64,000 nucleotides of DNA, from NCBI GenBank assembly GCA_029961685.1, contig JARWKL010000012.1, positions 19,267,227 through 19,331,226 of the forward strand. Direction: 5' to 3'. Under the pieces are notes generated by a model. The model had not been told where the DNA came from and searched no databases. It worked only from the letters and a program-made list of their open reading frames with translations. Position 1 is the first letter of the stretch. Every line of letters starts with the position of its first letter. This stretch comes from Aristolochia californica (lineage: Eukaryota > Streptophyta > Magnoliopsida > Piperales > Aristolochiaceae). The position numbers were made by a program, and so were the translations under genes. This document shows, one piece after another, positions 57,350 through 64,000 of this stretch.

Positions 57350-57926
57350 ATGTGGTTATGTAAACAAATCACGTTAGGTTTGATGAACCTGAATTAGATT
57401 TTTCCAATAAAGAAACCCATAATCTCATTGGAAAGATGAAAAGTGTATATACATTTGAGACAATCTTGGTTTAAGTAAACAAATCATGTTGGGGTTGATG
57501 AACCAGAATTAGATTTTGCCAATAAAGAAACCCATAATCTAATTGGAAAGATGAAAAGTATGTATACATTTGAGACAATCTTGGTTTAAGTAAACAAATC
57601 ATGTTGGGGTTGATGAACCAGAATTAGATTTTGCCAATAAAGAAACCCATAATCTAATTGGAAAGATGAAAAGTATGTATACATTTGAGACAATCTTGGT
57701 TTAAGTAAACAAATCATGTTGGGGTTGATGAACCAGAATTAGATTTTGCCAATAAAGAAACCCATAATCTAATTGGAAAGATGAAAAGTATGTATACATT
57801 TGAGACAATCTTGGTTTAAGTAAACAAATCATGTTGGGTTTGATGAACCAGAATTAGACTTTGCCAATAAAGAAAACCATAATCTAATTGGAAAGATGGA
57901 AAGTATGTATACATTTGAGACAATCT
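57350..57926. repeat. Tandem array, five units of 115 bp
   Basis: The landmark GTAAACAAATCA recurs at 57,360, 57,475, 57,590, 57,705 and 57,820, exactly 115 bp apart. Units contain TTGATGAACCAGAATTAGA, AATAAAGAAACCCATAATCT and CATTTGAGACAATCT. Units 3 and 4 look identical or nearly so; units 1 and 5 are more diverged. No long frame crosses the array. Confidence 0.92.
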
Positions 57927-58955
57927 GATCAAGGCAACAAAAGGAACCTTATGATTTGGTGAGTGGATGTGGACAATGTGTCAGTGAAATACAGACTGTC
58001 CAATGTCCCATTCTCTAGACATAGTAGTAATTTGGATATTTCCGAGGGCTATTGCCTGTAACACTACTTCAAATATTTACTCGTTGTCAAAGCATGCTTT
58101 TGTCAAAATCATTAGGACAACTACTATTACTGCAAGACACACTCAAGATAGACTTAGATAATCAACACTCAAGATAGACTACGATGAATATAAAAAAAAT
58201 AAAAGTTAATCTGGTCATCAAAACCATTTCGGATAAATATAAATAAACTTATAAAAAACAAAATATCATGTAAGAGTAGAGAAACAAAGATATTTCCGTG
58301 TAGGCAGCTTGCTGATTGAACTTTAAGGGTCAAATACTGGTTCATCACCCACATCATACGACATTGCAGATAACCAATATATTGGAACGTTCCAAAACAG
58401 TAACGATAAACAAGAATAACAAAGTAGATCAACCAGATCTTACAAATGGAGAAGAAAATAGAGAAAGAGCATCTCGTTTTTCTTCAAATTGGAGTAATAA
58501 TTGAAGAATTTAGTGAACAAACCCTATCAATTGGGAACAAATGTTTCCTATCAGAAATCAAAGGTCGCAATGCGCAAGGTGATGAAGGGGAGATTTTCAG
58601 TTGCAGCTCTCACGGTGAAGATTAAAATACGTTTGTTTATGTTTATCCCGTAATAATCATGGGATGCGAATTATCTTACCGAGGTAGCAGGATGATTAAT
58701 TCTTTATCCATGGAAAAAAAGAGAAAGCTCATTCAGATGAGAGCCAGAAAGTGAGGGAAAAGAGGGAGACAGAGAAGGAGAGAGGGAGAAATGAAAAGAG
58801 AGAGAGAGTGAAAAAGAGAAGAAAGAGGGAGATACCTATAGTTCGTTGAACACTCGTTCGGCAATGGCGGTCTAAGAGAGAGGGGAATTTTCTCCCTGTT
58901 TTTCTCTTTGTTTTCTCGTCTCTCGAACGATCCTGACAAAAACCCCTGTTTCTCT
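57927..58955. other. No recognisable gene; purine-rich tract at 58,735-58,840
   Basis: Short frames only. 58,735-58,840 is GAGAGGGAGA-rich on the plus strand. The minus strand might be a 5' UTR-like pyrimidine leader, but no coding exon follows it that I can support. Confidence 0.35.
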
Positions 58956-58959
58956 TTTA

Positions 58960-60200
58960 GGGGGTGTTAGTGCGGTAAAAGTGAAACAAAAGAATGAGGT
59001 ATTTTTATAATATATAAATAAATAATAAATTTAAACAAACATGGTTATTTTTATAATGTATTACTTAATCAAATAGGGTATTTTATTAATAAATTAAGAT
59101 ATATTTTAATTGACTAAATTAATATAATAATTACTAATTAAATTAAATAATGAATTTAATTATTTATTTAATATAAAATAGTTATTATTAATTTAGTATA
59201 GTATTAACAGTAATGAATATAAAAAATAATTAAATATGATATTTTATTAATAACATAAGATAGATTTTAGTGTAATATAAATTAATAAAATAATTATAAA
59301 TTAAAATAAAATTTGTAGTTTAATTAATTATAACAAATAAAAATAAAATACCTAAACGAAGATTGTTATTTTTAAATTTATAAATAAATATCTACATTGT
59401 CTAAATTCTGACTTTTATATTCTTAAAAACGAAAGCCAAGGAGAAAGATATTCTAAAAATGAAAAACAAAGTTGTTTAAAGCTACAAATCTAGAAAAATT
59501 ACAATGCGATAGGGGGAGGTGAGAGAGAGAAACCGAGAAAATGCCAAAGGGGTAAATCGAAGGGCAAAGTGGTTAGGAGCTACAGATCTAGCAAAAATTA
59601 CAATGTGAATGAGAGAGGGTGGTGAGAGATAGAGAAACCGAGAACATGCGAAAGGGGGAAATCGAAGAAAGTGAGTTGAGAGAAGGCGGTTGGGGAAAAG
59701 AGCTAATGTGAGAGGGAAATCGAAGTCGAAAGGGGAAAATCTAAGAAGAGGAAGATAATAAAATTACAATGAGAAAGAGAAGGGCTATGAGAGATAAAGA
59801 AGTTGAGAACATGCGACAGGGGGTTACAATCGAAGAAAGAGAGGAGCTGAGAGAAGGCAGTTGGGGAAAAGAGATAATACAACTGAGGAAAATCGAAACC
59901 AAAAAGGGAAAATCGAAGAAAAGGAAGATAGGGCAAGGCCGAGCGAGAGAAAAGCAGCACGACAAGACAACAAGAGGACGACAAGGTGGTTGAGAGGGAG
60001 GCGTTAGTGGCGAGAGGAGCGTCGAGAGAGACGAGGGTTGAGAGGGAAGCGGAGAGCATAATGTTGAGAGAGACGAGAGAGAAGCAGAGAGCATAATGTC
60101 AAGAGAGAGAGAGGAGGGATGCATAGAGCGAGTAAATGTGAATTACATAGTTGATTTACTATCACTTTCACTTTCCTTTCCCTTATGGGCTTGCACTAAC
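58960..60200. mobile_element. TIR element with GTTAGTGC ends and purine-rich core
   Basis: Left end GGGGGTGTTAGTGC (58,960) with GTAAAAGTGAAAC just inside; right end near 60,200 is TTCACTTTCCTTTCC then GCACTAAC. The left 450 bp are AT-rich; the core (59.5-60.1 kb) is GAGAGAAG-rich with two diverged direct copies of a GGGGGAAATCGAAG / GAGAAACCGAGAA unit. Its ends share the GTGAAAGTGAA motif with repeats at 3.8-4.2, 5.4 and 11.2 kb. No transposase. Confidence 0.55.
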
Positions 60201-60660
60201 GATTTTGGGTAAGTGAGAGTCAATTCGAATTCACGTTCACTTTCCCTCTGAGTGCACTAACATGATTTTTTTTTCCAATGATTCTTTGCTATCAAACAAT
60301 AGAAAATGACTTTCTCTCTCTCTCTCTAACGATTTTGGGTAAGTGAGAGTGAATTTGAATTCACTTTCACTTTCCCTCTGAGTGCACTAACATGATTTTT
60401 TTTTTCCAATGATTCTTTGCTATCAAACAATAGAAAATGACTTTCTCTCTCTCTCTCTCTAACGATTTTGGGTAAGTGAGAGTGAATTTGAATTCACTTT
60501 CACTTTCCCTCTGAGTGTACTAACATGATTTTTTTTTTCCAATAATTCTTTGCTGTCAAACAACAGGAAATGACTTTCTCTCTCTCTCTCTCTAACGATT
60601 TTGGGTAAGTGAGAGTGAATTTGAATTCACTTTCACTTTCCCTCCGAGTGCACTAACATG
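60197..60660. repeat. Tandem array of ~130-133-bp units, 3.5 copies
   Basis: TAACGATTTTGGGTAAGTGA starts at 60,197, 60,327, 60,460 and 60,593. Each unit has an inverted repeat GTGAATTTGAATTCAC extended by GTGAGA/TTTCAC, then GCACTAACATG, a T tract and a (CT)n run of growing length; the fourth unit stops after GCACTAACATG. The unit begins at the terminus of the preceding TIR element. Confidence 0.9.
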
Positions 60661-61020
60661 AAAGAGAAGTGGAAGAGAAAAGAAAAGAAAAGAAAATGAA
60701 ATAGGTTTATTTTCCCTTTTTTGTATGCCTATGGAAAATGAAAGAGAAAATGGAAGAGAAACAAAAGATGGAAAAGAGAAGAAAAATTAGTAATATTTTA
60801 AAATTTTGATGATTAAAATTTTCTCTCTTATTTCTCTTTCTTTTTATCTTCTTTCCAAATTCCATGCCAGAGAAAGTCCATTAACTAAGAGAGAGAGTAA
60901 GTTTCACTAATATTTTATTTTCTCTTTGAAAATATGTGCTACAAAACACTAGAAAAAGGTTTTCTCTTCCATTTTCTTTTATTTTTAAAAAATTTCAAAC
61001 ATGCCCTAAGTGTCTTAATA
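60661..61020. repeat. MITE-like purine/pyrimidine element
   Basis: Begins GAAAGAGAAGTGGAAGAGAA and ends in a pyrimidine arm with TTTCAAACATGCCCTAAG near 61,013, resembling the terminus of the element at 47,047-47,420. No coding. Confidence 0.4.
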
Positions 61021-62340
61021 GATATCTGATTCTTAATAATACATGAGATACGAATTTTAAATTAACACTCAATTGAACCTATATATGAAAAAGTGGAAGA
61101 CAAGACCACCACCACCACCACCACCACCTCCTGTCTTTGATTGGTAATTAAATATGTTTTTGGTATGATACACATATGCATATACTTTGTAGAGGAGAAA
61201 ACTATCTTCATTATTACTTCACGTCTATTTAACCTAATTTACAACTAACGAAGACAAACATGGGACAACCAATCTCTTTAGCTCCTTTTATCTGACTATG
61301 TTCCTTAGGTAATTTGGAAATCACTTTGAAGCGTTAATGATTAGGTGCATGGTCTTTTTCAATGACTTTCCGCCACCCTCACCCACGGCCATAAAATGCT
61401 CGTGGAACACGTAACTTGTCAAATAAAATACGATTTTCGATCCAGTATTCTCAAATAATTCCTCTTTCTTTACAAACACTCTTATATCGTCAACGAGTTA
61501 GAAATCCAAGACGATCCAGAAAATCCAAATTACGTAAGAAGAGTCGGTATCATGTTTCATGCGTATCAGATTCGTCTTGTTCAGAGGAAAAAAAATATAC
61601 AGAAAAAGCCAACATCCAGTCGTCACTTTTTTTTTTTTTTTTTGCAGACGATGCACTCTGTACATTGCGCCGACGAATCCGCAAGTGATTCCATGGTCAA
61701 AAAAAGGTTACCAGGTTAGATCTGGGTGGATTTGAATCTACTGGAGGAGTCAGAAGTGGTTGTTTTACTTAATAACAAGAACACAGCTGCTACGGGTGAG
61801 TCCAATCCAGTTTTCTCATATCGCCAAAGAGATGGAATCTGGTGCATTATTGAAGTAGGGTCTCTCTTCGTCTCCCTGCAAAACTCACTAGAAGCACGAG
61901 ACTTATCTCTTCGACATGAGTGCTCCACTAACAGAGCTTTTAAAACAATGGAACAAATAGTAGAAAGAGGCATGTGAACGGTCGTTTGATTTCAGACCTG
62001 AGTTGTCTCCCTCACTAGCTGTTCCACTAACTTGTGTTGATTGATGTTTCTGACCCTGTAGCTTCCCGATAAGCTAAAAAAAATCCTGATCAGTAAACCA
62101 CTACGCCCACCACTGTTGACCACCGACTAGACTCTCTCTTTCAGTCTCTGGCAGTTCATGGCGGCATGGAATAGAACCACTTCTTTGACTGGTGGCAAAA
62201 GAAAAAGATTTCCGCGTACAACAAGTTGGTATTGGGTGTCGTCTTGGATCTCCATTAAAATGTATATAAGTAAATCCCCTGCCTTCTCCCTGCAAAGACT
62301 CATAAATCCCCTGTCTTCTCCCTGCAAAGACTCAAGCGCC
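61021..62340. other. Intergenic; (ACC)n and two unassigned frames
   Basis: An (ACC) trinucleotide run lies at about 61,103-61,129. Plus frames at 61,416-61,688 (90 codons, basic) and 61,726-61,977 (83 codons, LLNNKNTAATGESNP and SYRQRDGIWCIIEVGSLFV) show no known domain, though the second looks less random than its neighbours. The last part is the promoter and 5' UTR of the dioxygenase gene and has a 32-bp direct duplication at 62,272-62,333. Confidence 0.4.
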
Positions 62341-63526
62341 ATGGACACGTACTTCATTGGCCACGGTGCCCCGACTCTTGCGATCGACGACTCACTGCCG
62401 GCGAGGCCTTTCTTGCAGTCATGGCAAGAGACAATAATGGCGACGAAGCCCAAAGGTATTCTGGTCATCTCCGCCCATTGGGAAACGCCGGAACCCACCG
62501 TCACCGTCGTTGATCGCAACGATACCATTAACGTTTTCCAGATGTTTCCCGAGCCCATGCCTCAGGTTTGATATTTGAAAGCCATTTTTTCAGTTCTTTC
62601 ATTCGGTTGTTTTTCCTCTTCTATTTGAAATTTTGAGCTGTTTTCAAGTTAAAGTGATGTTACTGTGGGAAATGGAAGCCTGTCTTTGTCTGGTTTTTAC
62701 ATTTCTGTCATTATATGGGAATGATTTGGGGAATCTGGTGATGTTCTTTCTTCTTTCATTATCGACGGTGATGAAAAAAAATAAAAAAAGAGATTTAGAA
62801 TCATTTTCTTCCACTCCAAGCTGTCATCTATGACTACTCATCTATGACTAGTAAAATTCAACATCTCCGTCTGCTCTGCAGCTTAGGTATCCAGCTCCGG
62901 GTTCACCTGAACTGGCAAAGCAAGTGAAGGAATTGCTGATCAAGGGAGGGTTCGAGCAAGTGAAGGAAGAGAAGAGCCGGGGGCTCGACCACGGCGCATG
63001 GGTCCCCTTAATACTCATGTACCCAAATGCCGACGTTCCCGTCGTCGAGCTCTCTATCCAAACAGACAAGGACGGAATCCACCACTACAACATGGGTAAG
63101 GCCCTGGCTCCCCTCCGGGACCAAGGGGTCCTCATCATCGGCTCCGGCAATGCGACGCATAATCTTCAGGTGCTTGGTACTGACAACGAACCCATCTTTC
63201 CTTGGGCTCTCGCCTTCGATACATGGCTCAAGGAAGCACTCATCGATGGACGGTAACGACTCAACTCACGTCAATCACTCCCTAACTACAAATGAATTTG
63301 TTTCTTTTTACTGATCTATTCTCTGTGTTTCAGACACAAGGATGTGAACGATTACGACATGAAGGGGCCGTCCCCGAAGTTGGCACATCCATCGCCGGAG
63401 CATATCTTACCGCTGCATGTTGCGTTGGGGGCTGCGGGCGAGAAGGCGAAGGCGGAACTGATCCACCATAGCTGGTCTCTGGCATCTCTCTCTTATGCCT
63501 CCTACCGATTCACAACGGCTCAGTGA
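62341..63526 (+). CDS. LigB/DODA-like extradiol ring-cleavage dioxygenase, three exons
   Basis: Class III extradiol dioxygenase family that opens catechol rings; in betalain plants one clade acts on L-DOPA, elsewhere the substrate is less clear. Exons 62341-62565, 62882-63252, 63334-63526; 789 nt, 262 aa, GT-AG. Active-site residues visible: His8 in IGHGAP, His46 in SAHWET, His112 in LDHGAW, His in SGNATHNL, and His in [18 protein letters not shown]. The frame is open 61 codons upstream to 62,158, but family proteins start at the Met used here. The [16 protein letters not shown] segment resembles the general plant form; I see no basis to claim betalain synthesis. Length is normal and no residue is missing. 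Confidence 0.93.
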
Positions 63527-64000
63527 TGCTTCAGCTCGTCTTCGTTTGTCAATCTCGTGGCAAAATCATGCTTTTTGTTCCTCCTATGTATGATCTTGTA
63601 TGTAATCGTTAAAAGATAATAAAAACGAAAATAAAGACAAGTCGGTTTCGGTGTAATTATCGTACGTCCACAGGAACGAATGTTCTAAGAGAATGAGATA
63701 CAAGTAACCTCTCGAGGTATTCTCTAACTAGGTGTGTAAACGGAAACGGATCGGATCTGGGAAGTCTGGATTCAATCTGATTTCATCCAGGAAACAAGTT
63801 CATAACTACGAACATTCCTCTACAAAATAAGTTTAAATTTGTTTATCTCCCGAGTTCAAAACTTTGTGAACGGCTCACACAAGCTATTGGATCTTAATTA
63901 TTTAGCTTTCTAGTTTTCACAGAAGAAGTGCTAGAGTAAGAGATCCCATGTGCTGTTTGGGTGAGATATAGAGAGAGATGAGGGAGGAAAAAAAAAAAAA
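63527..64000. other. 3' flank of the dioxygenase gene, no further gene
   Basis: AATAAA-type signals at about 63,617-63,633 (AATAAAAACGAAAATAAAG) may serve the dioxygenase transcript. Nothing recognised after that. Confidence 0.5.

Noticed and set aside
57350..57926. CRISPR-like array
   Set aside because: Whole 115-bp units repeat with no distinct spacers, and the genome is a plant's.
62158..62340. N-terminal 61-codon extension of the dioxygenase
   Set aside because: In frame, but includes the duplicated leader and has no family counterpart; the family start is at 62,341.
62341..63526. Claim that the dioxygenase makes betalain pigments
   Set aside because: LigB-like genes occur in most land plants; nothing here shows the specialised clade.

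Overview
The window is nuclear DNA from a flowering plant. The evidence is canonical GT-AG introns, plant gene families (plastid-lumen TPR protein, GH28 polygalacturonase, LigB/DODA-like dioxygenase, RABC GTPase), AT-rich intergenic DNA, plant telomere-type TTTAGGG motifs and an endogenous caulimovirid. I cannot name the species. Six host genes are spread over 64 kb among many transposable elements, so this is a gene-poor, repeat-rich segment. None of the six are operon-like neighbours, and no shared pathway is evident.

Layout. 1-16.6 kb is repeat-dominated: weak LTR-like remnants (1-2.3 kb); two short elements with GGGGG(A)GTTAGT terminal inverted repeats (2.3-3.8 and 5.9-7.1 kb), the first carrying a captured piece of an NPH3/BTB gene; an AT-rich array of about 284-bp degenerate repeats (4.2-5.3 kb); a decayed PIF/Harbinger transposon with both a Myb/SANT gene and a DDE transposase gene (8.1-10.6 kb); then a 124-bp tandem duplication and a 30-bp repeat. 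At 16.70-18.65 kb is an eight-exon mitochondrial-type dihydroorotase (pyrimidine biosynthesis). 18.7-25.1 kb is again repetitive. It includes a duplicated ~400-bp block, a GATC-rich LTR-like stretch and a third TIR element (21.8-25.1 kb) that keeps a transposase tail, a stretch of telomere-like repeats and an exon-like piece of unknown origin.

25.9-36.8 kb is the gene-rich part: a six-exon RABC/Rab18 GTPase with a TRIM-like element in its second intron, a three-exon thylakoid-lumen TPR protein with a twin-arginine signal, and on the minus strand an intronless six-span membrane protein. 37.5-46.9 kb is a nested zone: a better preserved PIF/Harbinger transposon (minus strand, all three DDE residues visible) lies between pieces of a shuffled, stop-riddled endogenous pararetrovirus.

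At 48.26-53.30 kb is a polygalacturonase gene whose first exon is split by a 2.87-kb Copia element. That element has 230-bp LTRs that I read as identical, a 5-bp target duplication (AAGTC) and one long open frame joining an N-terminal gag piece to RT and RNase H, with no protease or integrase between them. This is the clearest unusual system in the window: a very young, compact Copia derivative that appears to have needed outside help to integrate, and that has broken an otherwise intact gene.

53.3-62.3 kb holds only repeats: a tRNA-derived SINE with a 17-bp target duplication, a 5 x 115-bp tandem array, a purine-rich TIR element and a 4 x ~133-bp tandem array. At 62.34-63.53 kb is a three-exon LigB/DODA-like extradiol dioxygenase. 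Exon borders were placed by eye from splice consensus, reading frame and family conservation; all five spliced host models (including the disrupted gene once the insertion is skipped) have lengths divisible by three.
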